A DNA stretch of 33,510 bases. Origin: a virus. The stretch is taken from positions 1 to 33,510 of the IMG/VR virus record IMGVR_UViG_3300024346_004942, one strand, 5' to 3'. A program made the position numbers and the translations under genes. The notes under the pieces are model-generated. The model was not told the origin of the DNA. It did no database searches and saw only the letters and a list, made by a program, of their open reading frames with translations. Below, piece by piece: positions 11,431 through 18,456 of this stretch (the stretch's first letter is position 1; every line of letters begins with the position of its first letter).

Positions 11431-12030
11431 ATTAACCTTTTTTATTTAGACAACGACCTTGATAAGTGTGCCGAGTATCATGTAGACAAGCACATCGTTA
11501 AAATGCCGCTAGAAGTAGCGCAGCTTATGTGTACTGCTATCTGGATTGATGAGCATTTAGGTTTTGTACCTCGTGCACTCACCAAACCAGAGAGTGATAA
11601 ACTGAATGCCCTCAAAAAACCAATTAAAAACCTTCCCCCTGCGGAACGACCACTAACGCCCTATCTACCGATGATGTACAATCACCCTTGCACAATATGG
11701 GTAAGGTCATCGCTAGACAATTTCGAATGGACACATTGCTATGGTAATGCACTTAATGATGAATATCGCTATCGCTATGGAAAAGACCATAAGTCGATTA
11801 CGGAAGTCGTCAATAAACTCCCAGAACCAAAAAATATGCAAAGACTCGGATTCACAACCTTCGGGTTAGCAATGCCAGATGAGCTTAAAGATTACAACAA
11901 CCCAATACAATCGTACAGGGACTACTACCACCTTGATAAAGCGACGTTCGCCTCCTGGAAGTATAGGGAAAGACCGAAGTGGTGGAACGATGATTATGCA
12001 GACTACGATAAAAGGATCACAAGAAAATGA
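11431..12030 (+). CDS. Conserved phage protein, pyrimidine-dimer-glycosylase-like
   Basis: 199 residues if started at ATT 11431. I chose this start because GGGAG (11420-11424) lies at ideal distance and because the N-terminal segment NLFYLDNDLDKCAEYHVDKH, conserved in this family, would be lost with the first ATG at 11503, which lies inside the conserved region. Later segments MYNHPCTIWVRSSLDN, DEYRYRYGKDH and AMPDELK, and the C-terminal SYRDYYHLDKATFASWK and PKWW, match a widespread phage family sometimes annotated as pyrimidine dimer DNA glycosylase. Function is not certain. Stop overlaps thyX by 4 bases. Confidence 0.7.
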   Translation: MNLFYLDNDLDKCAEYHVDKHIVKMPLEVAQLMCTAIWIDEHLGFVPRALTKPESDKLNALKKPIKNLPPAERPLTPYLPMMYNHPCTIWVRSSLDNFEWTHCYGNALNDEYRYRYGKDHKSITEVVNKLPEPKNMQRLGFTTFGLAMPDELKDYNNPIQSYRDYYHLDKATFASWKYRERPKWWNDDYADYDKRITRK

Positions 12031-12668
12031 GCAAAGTAAAACTTATATCGACATCTTCGCCTGATATTATAGCAGATATTGCTTATATGGCGCGAGTGTC
12101 AAATCCAAGTAACCAGCAGAATACCGAGACCTCTCAGAAGCTAGTACAGTATCTAGTGAAGCATAAACACTGGTCTCCCTTTGAGATGGTTAGTATCACT
12201 ATGGAAATCAATACTACAAGAGATATTGCCAAACAAATTCTACGCCACCGCAGCTTCTCTTTTCAAGAGTTTAGCCAGCGGTATGCAGATGTTAAAGACT
12301 TGGGCGTATTCGAGTTTAGAGAATGCCGTCTACAAGACGAGACAAACCGACAAAACTCTGTTCGTGCCCCAGATGGAGATATTCACTATCAATGGTTACA
12401 GCAGCAGCGTCGAGTAGGTGATGCAGCTATTGCAGCGTACAGATGGGCACTAGATAATGGTATTGCCAAAGAACAAGCCCGTGCAGTCCTCCCAGAGGGT
12501 CTGACGCCTACGCGTCTTTATATGCACGGTACAGTAAGGTCGTGGATTCATTACATTGATGTACGAACTACACCAGGTACCCAAAAAGAGCATATGGATA
12601 TCGCTAGAGCCTGTGCTTATGAAATGAACGGAGTCTTTCCAATGATAAAGGATTTCGTACATGAGTGA
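12027..12668 (+). CDS. thyX: Flavin-dependent thymidylate synthase ThyX
   Basis: 213 residues. The ThyX motif R-H-R-x7-S-x-R-Y is present as RHRSFSFQEFSQRY (73-86). The enzyme makes dTMP from dUMP using FAD, NADPH and methylenetetrahydrofolate. Other conserved positions: HKHWSPFEM (about 46-54) and ARAVLPEGLTPTRLYMHGTV (about 151-170), including the region that binds dUMP phosphate and FAD. Starts with ATGA overlap of the upstream gene and overlaps the diphosphohydrolase downstream by 8 bases, consistent with a dNTP-supply operon. Confidence 0.95.
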   Translation: MSKVKLISTSSPDIIADIAYMARVSNPSNQQNTETSQKLVQYLVKHKHWSPFEMVSITMEINTTRDIAKQILRHRSFSFQEFSQRYADVKDLGVFEFRECRLQDETNRQNSVRAPDGDIHYQWLQQQRRVGDAAIAAYRWALDNGIAKEQARAVLPEGLTPTRLYMHGTVRSWIHYIDVRTTPGTQKEHMDIARACAYEMNGVFPMIKDFVHE

Positions 12669-13059
12669 GGGTAGAAAGTTTGATAGTGAAAAACCGAAGA
12701 TGTATCTGCTGCCTCCAAAAGCTATCATCGAAGTAAGTAAGATACTTACCTTTGGTGCAGCTAAGTACGATGAAGATAATTGGCGTAAACTTGATAATCT
12801 TCAGAACAGATACACAGGCGGTGCACTTCGGCACATATTTGCACACATGGACGGCGAGTTAAAAGACCCAGAGACAAATTCATCACATTTAGCACACGCT
12901 ATCTGTTGTTTACTATTTAAGTTGGAGATTGAACTTGAGAAAGACAGTGAAAAAGAAAGATTACGAGAATCTGACGGCAGCGAACATCGAGAAAGTGATT
13001 ACTCTTTTGAACCCGTCGGATACCTCTACCAAGCCTATAACAAAGAAGGAGGCGTGTGA
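12661..13059 (+). CDS. dATP/dGTP diphosphohydrolase-type protein (MazZ-like)
   Basis: 132 residues. RKFDSEKPKMYLLPPKAIIE (about 5-24), LTFGAAKYDEDNWRK (about 29-43), TGGALRHIFAHMDGELKDPE (about 52-71) and SSHLAHAICCLLFKLE match the N-terminal domain family of dATP/dGTP diphosphohydrolases, to which MazZ of 2-aminoadenine phages belongs. It is expected to hydrolyse a purine dNTP to the monophosphate. No PurZ is in this window, so there is no evidence for a Z genome here. The last 38 residues are charged low-complexity sequence overlapping the next gene in another frame. Confidence 0.8.
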   Translation: MSEGRKFDSEKPKMYLLPPKAIIEVSKILTFGAAKYDEDNWRKLDNLQNRYTGGALRHIFAHMDGELKDPETNSSHLAHAICCLLFKLEIELEKDSEKERLRESDGSEHRESDYSFEPVGYLYQAYNKEGGV

Positions 13060-13654
13060 TATACTCAATATCGCGTACAATACTACGCGATTAGCAGCTA
13101 TTATCAATGGCCACCTGGAGCAGAAAGAATATGTTAGAAGTCGTAAAGCAAAAAAGCGCGGAACTGCTGCAACAAATGAAGAAATCGCTGAAGCAGTTAC
13201 GGACTACCTGCAGGGAGATACTATCACAGATATATCGAAGCGCCTTTTTCGAAGCGCAGGATTCGTGCGAGCGTTACTTGAAAAAGTGGGAGTCCCTCAA
13301 CGACCCTCAGGAAAAGACGAACGAAAAGAAGTAAACTACTTTCCGGACGAGTGTGTTTCTGAAGATTTCAATGAAGGCGAGATTGCGTGGTCAGCAGTAT
13401 ACCATAGCGCAATTAAAGTAGGAAAGAGACTCACTACAGAGTATCAGGATAGCAAGCCAGGTTTAAAAACTGTAGACTATGAAAGCAAGTATGGCTGTCC
13501 CTGCTACCAGATTTACGTAATACAGAAAGTAGATAGTGAAGATACTTTCTTTACTAGTGTAACTTCTGGAGGATTTAACGCATACAGTGCCGCGTATGAG
13601 TTAGGGAAGCTAGAGCACTTGAGAAAGTATGGCGTGAAACTCGAAGCATTATAA
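12947..13654 (+). CDS. Conserved phage HTH protein
   Basis: 235 residues from GTG at 12947; a TTG at 12929 is also in frame but its GGAG is only 1 base away. N-terminal KKDYENLTAANIEKVITLLN and KKEACDILNIAYNTTRLAAI look like one HTH; TNEEIAEAVTDYLQGDTITD and ISKRLFRSAGFVRALLEKVG form a second. The C-terminal half (EGEIAWSAVYHSAIKVGKRL, then KYGCPCYQIYVIQKV) is an alpha/beta domain I recognise from T4-like phages without known function. It overlaps the MazZ-like gene by 113 bases in a different frame. Likely DNA-binding. Confidence 0.75.
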   Translation: MKKKDYENLTAANIEKVITLLNPSDTSTKPITKKEACDILNIAYNTTRLAAIINGHLEQKEYVRSRKAKKRGTAATNEEIAEAVTDYLQGDTITDISKRLFRSAGFVRALLEKVGVPQRPSGKDERKEVNYFPDECVSEDFNEGEIAWSAVYHSAIKVGKRLTTEYQDSKPGLKTVDYESKYGCPCYQIYVIQKVDSEDTFFTSVTSGGFNAYSAAYELGKLEHLRKYGVKLEAL

Positions 13655-13663
13655 AAATAATTC

Positions 13664-13692
13664 TTGACAATGATCCTCGATCCGTGTATAAT
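13664..13692 (+). promoter_or_regulatory. Promoter cassette with leader-complementary spacer
   Basis: TTGACA (13664-13669), 17 bases, TATAAT (13687-13692). Spacer ATGATCCTC (13670-13678) pairs with GAGGAACAT (13708-13716), 8 bp with one A-A mismatch, covering the ribosome-binding site of the nuclease gene. Confidence 0.85.
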
Positions 13693-13720
13693 ATAAACTT
13701 CACAACAGAGGAACATACTA

Positions 13721-14134
13721 ATGATCTCGCAAGGCGCAAATGCAGTAAAGTCAGGGCAGCACTTAGAAACAGAACTCGCAGTTATTATGCAGGGTAATGG
13801 GTTAACGCTTGAAACACAAGTAAAATTTACAGACTGTTATAATAATCCACGGTCTAAGATGGATTTTTATATACCAGAGCTCGACTTAGCCATAGAGTGC
13901 AAAAGACAAATGGGTTCTGGTACAGCAGACCAAAAACTGCCTTTTGTTGTAGAAAATTTTAAAAAGTTTCCATCAAAATATAGTCTACTCGTGCTGGACG
14001 GCGACCACTATAAAAATAGAACCGGAATCCATAGCTATTTAAATTCACAAGTATCAGAATACTTTAACTGGTGCTTCATAGAAGATTTTTCAAGGGTAAT
14101 AGATGAGCAGACAAAAAACAGGGCAGCGACTTAA
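13721..14134 (+). CDS. PD-(D/E)XK nuclease, type II restriction-like
   Basis: 137 residues. Catalytic core: KMDFYIPELDLAIECKRQ (about 47-64), giving D...E-x-K, and downstream GTADQKLPFVVENFKKFP with YSLLVLDGDH, a pattern shared with some type II restriction enzymes and VSR-like nucleases. It should cleave DNA; the recognition sequence is unknown. It shares its promoter with, and overlaps by 32 bases, a DNA adenine methyltransferase gene, so the pair may be a compact restriction-modification system. It is small for a type II enzyme and may work as a dimer. Confidence 0.7.
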   Translation: MISQGANAVKSGQHLETELAVIMQGNGLTLETQVKFTDCYNNPRSKMDFYIPELDLAIECKRQMGSGTADQKLPFVVENFKKFPSKYSLLVLDGDHYKNRTGIHSYLNSQVSEYFNWCFIEDFSRVIDEQTKNRAAT

Positions 14135-14681
14135 TCCCACAGATTTTTATCCAACGCCACCGTGGTGCTACGAAAACCTAGAGATTGATTGGTCTATGTT
14201 TTCATCAGCTCACGAGCCTTGCCGAGGCGATGGGCGAATACAGTTCTTTTTAGAAGAAGAGAAGGGCATTACGTGTTCTTATTCTGAGATTACAGAAGAA
14301 AAAGACTTTTTCGACCACGACCAAAAAACAGACTTGATTTTAACAAACCCACCGTTTAGCCTTGCAAAAGAGTTCATAGACCATTCTTTGGCACTATCTC
14401 AAACTTGTATAATGTTACTAAGAATTAACTACTTGGGTAGTATTGGTAGACATGAATGGTGGAAAGAAAACACACCCACGGCTTTACATGTTCTTAGTAA
14501 GCGTCCAAGTTTTACAGGCAAGGGTACAGATGCTACTGACTATGCTTGGTATGTCTGGGATAAGACAGGGCGGCTAGATAAAGGAGTATTCTTTGTACCT
14601 CCTCCTAGCAAGGAACAAAACGAATTAGCGAACGAATTGGCGTGTGAAGCATTATTAGAACATCAAAAAAATAGTTCTTGA
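14103..14681 (+). CDS. DNA N6-adenine methyltransferase
   Basis: 192 residues. Motif I is EPCRGDGRIQFF (about 38-49), motif IV is LTNPPFSLAKEF (about 79-90), and DFYPTPPWCYENL (about 14-26) is the usual substrate-entry segment before motif I; together they identify an N6-adenine methyltransferase using S-adenosylmethionine. It is short and shows no obvious separate target-recognition domain. It overlaps the nuclease gene by 32 bases. Its stop TGA is part of the next promoter's TTGACG box. It may protect phage DNA from its partner nuclease or from host restriction. Confidence 0.8.
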   Translation: MSRQKTGQRLNPTDFYPTPPWCYENLEIDWSMFSSAHEPCRGDGRIQFFLEEEKGITCSYSEITEEKDFFDHDQKTDLILTNPPFSLAKEFIDHSLALSQTCIMLLRINYLGSIGRHEWWKENTPTALHVLSKRPSFTGKGTDATDYAWYVWDKTGRLDKGVFFVPPPSKEQNELANELACEALLEHQKNSS

Positions 14682-14706
14682 CGACTTCCTTAAATTTGGG
14701 TATAAT
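14678..14706 (+). promoter_or_regulatory. Promoter cassette with 12-bp leader-complementary spacer
   Basis: TTGACG (14678-14683), 17 bases, TATAAT (14701-14706). Spacer TTCCTTAAATTT (14686-14697) pairs without a gap with leader AAATTTAGGGGA (14715-14726), two positions being wobbles; the -10 box lies in the 17-base loop and the 3' arm contains a strong ribosome-binding sequence. Confidence 0.85.
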
Positions 14707-14819
14707 AGTTTTTCAAATTTAGGGGAATACCATTGGGCGACCGATTTTATAACCAACAACTTAAAGTACTGGGCAAGTGTCCAGGTGACAAACAAACCAC
14801 TAACAAAGGTAAAAGAAGA

Positions 14820-15179
14820 ATGGCTTGGACAGACGAAAGCAAAGCAAAAGCAATCGAATTATACGAATCAGCAGACCCAACTCCAGAAACATCAATGGAG
14901 ATTGTAAAAGATATCGCTGAAGAACTTGACGAATCACCTAACGGTGTTCGCATGATCCTAACAAAGGCTGGCGTCTATGTTAAGAAAACCCCAGCAGCTA
15001 AAGGCACCACTACTACAGCTTCAACTGGCGGCACTCGTGTCTCCAAGCAAGCTGCAGCAGACGCTCTAATCGCTGCTATCACTGATGCAGGTCAGCCTGT
15101 TGATGAAGAGATTATCTCTAAGTTGACTGGTAAAGCCGCTCAGTATTTTACTACTATAATCTCTGCAATAGAGAAGTAA
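14820..15179 (+). CDS. Small HTH DNA-binding protein, third paralogue
   Basis: 119 residues from ATG at 14820. N-terminal MAWTDESKAKAIELYESAD and IAEELDESPNGVRMILTKAG with GVYV align with the HTH of 2537 and 4530; a Thr/Ala/Gly-rich linker (about 55-75) leads to a helical tail (SKQAAADALIAAITDAG, then KLTGKAAQYFTTIISAI) also related to theirs. A TTG at 14733 with a strong AGGGGA site would add 29 residues; I prefer 14820 because the conserved domain starts with MAWT, but both are possible. Followed by a strong terminator. Confidence 0.75.
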   Translation: MAWTDESKAKAIELYESADPTPETSMEIVKDIAEELDESPNGVRMILTKAGVYVKKTPAAKGTTTTASTGGTRVSKQAAADALIAAITDAGQPVDEEIISKLTGKAAQYFTTIISAIEK

Positions 15180-15186
15180 TAAAACC

Positions 15187-15221
15187 AGCCTCGACTAAGG
15201 CAATCTTAGTCGGGGCTTTTT
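15187..15221 (+). terminator. Intrinsic terminator
   Basis: AGCCTCGACTAAG (15187-15199) pairs with CTTAGTCGGGGCT (15205-15217), 13 bp with one wobble, followed by a T-run. Ends the HTH gene's transcript. Confidence 0.95.
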
Positions 15222-15295
15222 GCTATCCACTGAAAACAGCATGGAGTACGCAGGTTTACAATAAATATTGCTAAACTGCTACAAAGGAGCTAACA

Positions 15296-15568
15296 GTGAA
15301 CAAGCAAGAACTAACGCACATTGTGCGTGAATATGGCGATGCGGTCATAACTTATCGTAGCGAACAATCGAATAAGTTAAAGTACAATGTCTGTACGCTT
15401 GATTTTACTACCCCGTATATTCAGGGAAAGAAGAATCGAGCAAAGGAGACAGATGATACTTTGCTTTTTTTCTGTTGGGATACCGATTCGTATAGATTGC
15501 TGAAGCCTGGTAATGTATCAAGCGTGGTACCCCTTTCTTCTATTTTGAAGAATGAGGGTCGGAGATAA
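15296..15568 (+). CDS. Conserved phage protein, unknown function
   Basis: 90 residues, GTG start at 15296 with AGGAG about 8 bases upstream. Contains YNVCTLDFTTPYIQGKK and LFFCWDTDSYRLLKPGNVSS, looking like a small beta-rich fold found in large phages. It ends 1 base into the PC4-like gene, so they are coupled and probably function together. No promoter of the cassette type is seen in the 116 bases upstream. Confidence 0.65.
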   Translation: MNKQELTHIVREYGDAVITYRSEQSNKLKYNVCTLDFTTPYIQGKKNRAKETDDTLLFFCWDTDSYRLLKPGNVSSVVPLSSILKNEGRR

Positions 15569-15867
15569 TGGAGCTTCACGAGGCTCCAGAGGCTTATTCA
15601 CGCGTCATACATTATGACGAGGTAAAAGAAGTACAGATTCGTTTAACAGTTAATACCTTCAGAGGCATAGAATATATGCACCTACGAAAGTATTATATGG
15701 ATTTCGATGAAGAATGGAAACCTACACCAGAAGGAGTAGCAATGCCACTAGACTTTAATAACTCAAGAGAATTATTTTCAGGTCTTATAGAGATATTATC
15801 TCTAGCCGAATCAAAATCTGTGATACAGGAACATTTCTCAGACTTGATTCAGGACTTGTATAAATAG
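15568..15867 (+). CDS. PC4-like ssDNA-binding protein
   Basis: 99 residues. The segment IRLTVNTFRGIEYMHLRKYY (about 23-42) followed by DEEWKPTPEGVAMPL (about 46-60) matches the PC4/p15 coactivator domain (strand-G-x-x-x-hydrophobic-R-x-Y-Y, then W/L-x-P-T-x-x-G-V). Such proteins dimerise and bind ssDNA or melted duplex. Phage T5 encodes a homologue implicated in recombination-dependent replication, so the same is likely here next to the ligase and helicase genes. Its stop TAG forms the start of the next promoter cassette. Confidence 0.8.
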   Translation: MELHEAPEAYSRVIHYDEVKEVQIRLTVNTFRGIEYMHLRKYYMDFDEEWKPTPEGVAMPLDFNNSRELFSGLIEILSLAESKSVIQEHFSDLIQDLYK

Positions 15868-15870
15868 TTC

Positions 15871-15899
15871 TTGACAACATTCCTAAAAGAATGTATAAT
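15871..15899 (+). promoter_or_regulatory. Promoter cassette before ligase part A
   Basis: TTGACA (15871-15876), 17 bases, TATAAT (15894-15899). Spacer TCCTAAA (15881-15887) pairs with leader TTTAGGA (15911-15917), which is the ribosome-binding region. Confidence 0.85.
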
Positions 15900-15926
15900 A
15901 TCTTTTCTAATTTAGGATAAAAGTTT

Positions 15927-16865
15927 ATGAAAGAGTTTTTAGACAGTGCAAGTTCTGCATACTATGAAGGTAATCCTACTATTTCCGACGAGGAGTTCGA
16001 CCGCCTTGCTAGTGTGTACAACTATAATTCTGTAGGGTATGTCGTTACTGACGGTATTCCACATCTTTATAAAATGTATTCTCTACAAAAGTTTTTCAGC
16101 TTAGTAGATGCCCCAGACTTGTCTGGTTATATCTCTACTCCCAAATTAGATGGAGCCGCTGTATCTATTGTCTATGTAAATGGGCAGTTGGCTATAGCAC
16201 TTACTCGCGGGGACGGGGAGCTTGGTCGTGATATTACTGATAAGATGCGTTTACTCGTACCTAACAGTATACCACTCCAAGCGACCGTGCAGATAACTGG
16301 AGAAGTTGTTTGCCCTTCGAGCGTTCCTAATTCTCGCAACCTCGCTGCGGGGTCTCTAAACTTGAAAGACTTGGAGGAGTTTCGTACTCGTCCACTTACT
16401 TTCGTAGCTTATGGACTACAAGGTTCGAGTATCTTTACTTGGTCTGGAACTATGAAGTATCTGAGCGCGCAAGGCTTTCAGACTGTAAGTAGTTTCGACT
16501 CAAGTATGTATCCTACCGATGGCATCGTCTACCGAGTAGATGATAGTCAGAAGTTTGAGAGTATGGGATATACTGCCCATCACCCTCGCGGAGCTTTTGC
16601 TTTAAAAGAGCAGAAAGAGGGGGTTGTTACTACTTTATTAGACGTTATATGGCAGGTTGGAAAGAGTGGGGCGATTAGTCCAGTTGCAATCTTAGAGCCA
16701 GTTATGATTGGTTCTGCGATGGTTGGACGTGCGACTCTACACAATATCCAGTATATTCGCGACTTAAACCTCGAGATAGGCTGCCAAGTAGAAGTTATAC
16801 GGTCAGGGGAAATTATACCTCGCGTAGTTCGACGTGTAGATGTTGGTCTACCTGAAGAAAAATAG
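15927..16865 (+). CDS. ligA: NAD+-dependent DNA ligase, adenylation and OB part
   Basis: 312 residues. A shortened NAD+-binding Ia domain at the start (AYYEGNPTISDEEFDRL), the adenylation motif K73-L-D75-G76 (the lysine that becomes AMP-linked), ALTRGDGELGRDIT, NLAAGSLNLKD, and an OB fold at the C-terminus (VIWQVGKSGAISPVAILEPV to EVIRSGEIIPRVV). It stops before the zinc finger, HhH and BRCT domains of bacterial LigA, which are encoded separately downstream. T5 phages have a similarly split ligase. Together the two proteins should seal nicks. The gene holds a CTGCGGGGTC copy at 16345-16354, in the conserved AAGS codons. Confidence 0.9.
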   Translation: MKEFLDSASSAYYEGNPTISDEEFDRLASVYNYNSVGYVVTDGIPHLYKMYSLQKFFSLVDAPDLSGYISTPKLDGAAVSIVYVNGQLAIALTRGDGELGRDITDKMRLLVPNSIPLQATVQITGEVVCPSSVPNSRNLAAGSLNLKDLEEFRTRPLTFVAYGLQGSSIFTWSGTMKYLSAQGFQTVSSFDSSMYPTDGIVYRVDDSQKFESMGYTAHHPRGAFALKEQKEGVVTTLLDVIWQVGKSGAISPVAILEPVMIGSAMVGRATLHNIQYIRDLNLEIGCQVEVIRSGEIIPRVVRRVDVGLPEEK

Positions 16866-16868
16866 TTC

Positions 16869-16897
16869 TTGACAAACATCTTAAAAGTACGTATAAT
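16869..16897 (+). promoter_or_regulatory. Promoter between the two ligase genes
   Basis: TTGACA (16869-16874), 17 bases, TATAAT (16892-16897), starting right after the part-A stop (AAATAG). No marked spacer-leader pairing. Confidence 0.85.
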
Positions 16898-16923
16898 AAA
16901 CATTCAATTTCAGGAGAGACCAG

Positions 16924-17673
16924 ATGATAGCAATTCAAGCCCCAACTCATTGCCCTAGTTGCAGTGCGGTCTTGGAAAGCATTAACTATGTCCTGTATTG
17001 TCGTAACACGCTCTGCGGAGCAAAGTCAGAAAAGCTTATTGAGCACTTTGCATCTTCTTTGAAGATTAAAGGACTTGGGCCAGCAACTATTCGTAAACTA
17101 GATATACAAGAATTAGAAGAAATCTATTCATTTGAGCTAGAAGAGATGATTGTTGCCCTTGGTTCTGAGCGACTTGCTGTAAAGTTATTTGATGAATTGG
17201 AACGCTCTAAGAGTGCTCCCCTAAACGTGCTATTACCAGCTTTTAGTATTCCTCTTATCGGGAAAACCGCTGCACAAAAACTAGCCTCAGTCTGCGATTC
17301 TATTGATGATATAGACTATGATACTTGTCGTGCTGCGGGTCTTGGTGAGAAGTCTACAGCCTCTCTTTTAGATTGGCTTAATTTGGAGTATCCTTTAGTA
17401 AGTATGCTTCCATTTGACTTTAAGTTTGTAAAACCACAAAACACCTCGGTGATTAAGGGTATCGTGTGTATAACAGGTAAATTATCTAGTTATAAAACGA
17501 AAGCTCTCGCCCACCAAGCCCTTCAAGAGCTTGGTTACGAGGTCAAGACTAGCCTGACAAAGGACGTCACTATTCTGGTAAATGAGAGCGGTATTGAATC
17601 CGCAAAAACTAAACAGGCCAGAGATGCTGGCGTAACTATTGTAACCAACCTTTTAGACTTAACTGGAGAATAA
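16924..17673 (+). CDS. ligB: NAD+-dependent DNA ligase, Zn-HhH-BRCT part
   Basis: 249 residues. N-terminal four-cysteine zinc finger CPSC-x12-CRNTLC (about 11-32), then helix-hairpin-helix repeats (IKGLGPATIRKL, LIGKTAAQKLAS, AAGLGEKSTASLL) that grip the DNA backbone, and a C-terminal BRCT domain (about 178-249; GIVCITGKLSSYKTKALAHQ to TIVTNLLDL). It complements the upstream gene to make one complete ligase. ATG at 16924 follows CAGGAGAG. It has its own promoter, so the two subunits can be made at different levels or times. Confidence 0.9.
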   Translation: MIAIQAPTHCPSCSAVLESINYVLYCRNTLCGAKSEKLIEHFASSLKIKGLGPATIRKLDIQELEEIYSFELEEMIVALGSERLAVKLFDELERSKSAPLNVLLPAFSIPLIGKTAAQKLASVCDSIDDIDYDTCRAAGLGEKSTASLLDWLNLEYPLVSMLPFDFKFVKPQNTSVIKGIVCITGKLSSYKTKALAHQALQELGYEVKTSLTKDVTILVNESGIESAKTKQARDAGVTIVTNLLDLTGE

Positions 17674-17675
17674 AT

Positions 17676-18401
17676 ATGTCCTTACCAAAGTGGACTGAAG
17701 AGCGTACAGCTCAACTTACTAATTTTGTCGGTGGCGAAAGCCCCGTTTCTCAAGCTACTGTTGCTCAGGCAGCAGAACAACTTGAAACCTCTACTCGTTC
17801 TATTTCTAGCAAACTGCGAAAAATGGGTCACGATGTAGAATTAGCCTCTGCAGGCGCCTCTCGTGCATTTAGCGATGCTCAAGAAGCTACCCTCGCTGCT
17901 TTTGTCACTGACAACAGCGGTGAATACACTTATGCTGAAATTGCTGGCCATTTCGAAGATGGTGCTTTCTCTCCTAAGTCTATTCAAGGCAAAATCCTGT
18001 CAATGGAATTGACCGAGCACGTTAAGCCTGCTCCTAAAGTAGAAAGTGTTCGCACTTACTCTGCTGAAGAAGAAGCCACTTTCGTATCTATGGTACGTAA
18101 TGGTGAATTCGTAGAAGCAATCGCTGCCGCTATGGGTCGTTCAGTCAATTCAGTACGTGGTAAGGCTCTGAGCCTGTTGCGCGCTGGCGAGATTGATGCT
18201 ATTCCACGTCAGGAAACTACTAAGTCAGCTACCAAAGAAGATCCTTTGGCTGGCCTCGATAACGTAGGCGGCATGACTGTTGAAGCAATTGCTGAAGCAA
18301 TTGGTAAAACTGCTCGTGGCGTTAAAACTATGCTTACTCGCCGTGGTATCAGCGCAGCTGACTACGATGGTGCAGCTAAGAGTGCTAAAGCTGCTGGTTA
18401 A
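17676..18401 (+). CDS. Multi-HTH DNA-binding protein, D5-like candidate
   Basis: 241 residues made of four related HTH units: about 5-53 (WTEERTAQLT to SISSKLRKMG), 61-112 (FSDAQEATLA to SIQGKILSME), 123-170 (YSAEEEATFV to SVRGKALSLL) and 190-230 (MTVEAIAEAI to KTMLTRRGIS). Each resembles the single HTH of the proteins at 2537, 4530 and 14820. Codons are unusually uniform (GCT, GGT, GAA), suggesting strong expression. Size and position directly after the ligase match the T5 D5 protein, an abundant DNA-binding protein needed for replication and late transcription; that equivalence is inference from position, not from alignment. Three bases separate it from ligB. Confidence 0.75.
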   Translation: MSLPKWTEERTAQLTNFVGGESPVSQATVAQAAEQLETSTRSISSKLRKMGHDVELASAGASRAFSDAQEATLAAFVTDNSGEYTYAEIAGHFEDGAFSPKSIQGKILSMELTEHVKPAPKVESVRTYSAEEEATFVSMVRNGEFVEAIAAAMGRSVNSVRGKALSLLRAGEIDAIPRQETTKSATKEDPLAGLDNVGGMTVEAIAEAIGKTARGVKTMLTRRGISAADYDGAAKSAKAAG

Positions 18402-18424
18402 TTCCATCAGTTAAAGTACAAACC

Positions 18425-18456
18425 AACAGCCGTTGGGTTATGCTCAACGGCTGTTT
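18425..18456 (+). terminator. Terminator-like hairpin after the multi-HTH gene
   Basis: AACAGCCGTTG (18425-18435) pairs with CAACGGCTGTT (18445-18455), 11 bp perfect, but only TTT follows. Probably a partial terminator or processing site, allowing some read-through into the helicase gene, for which no separate promoter is evident. Confidence 0.75.

Noticed and set aside
12661-13059. Evidence for a 2-aminoadenine (Z) genome
   Set aside because: Only the MazZ-like family member is seen; no PurZ or DatZ in the window, and the host type and DNA composition say nothing about base modification.
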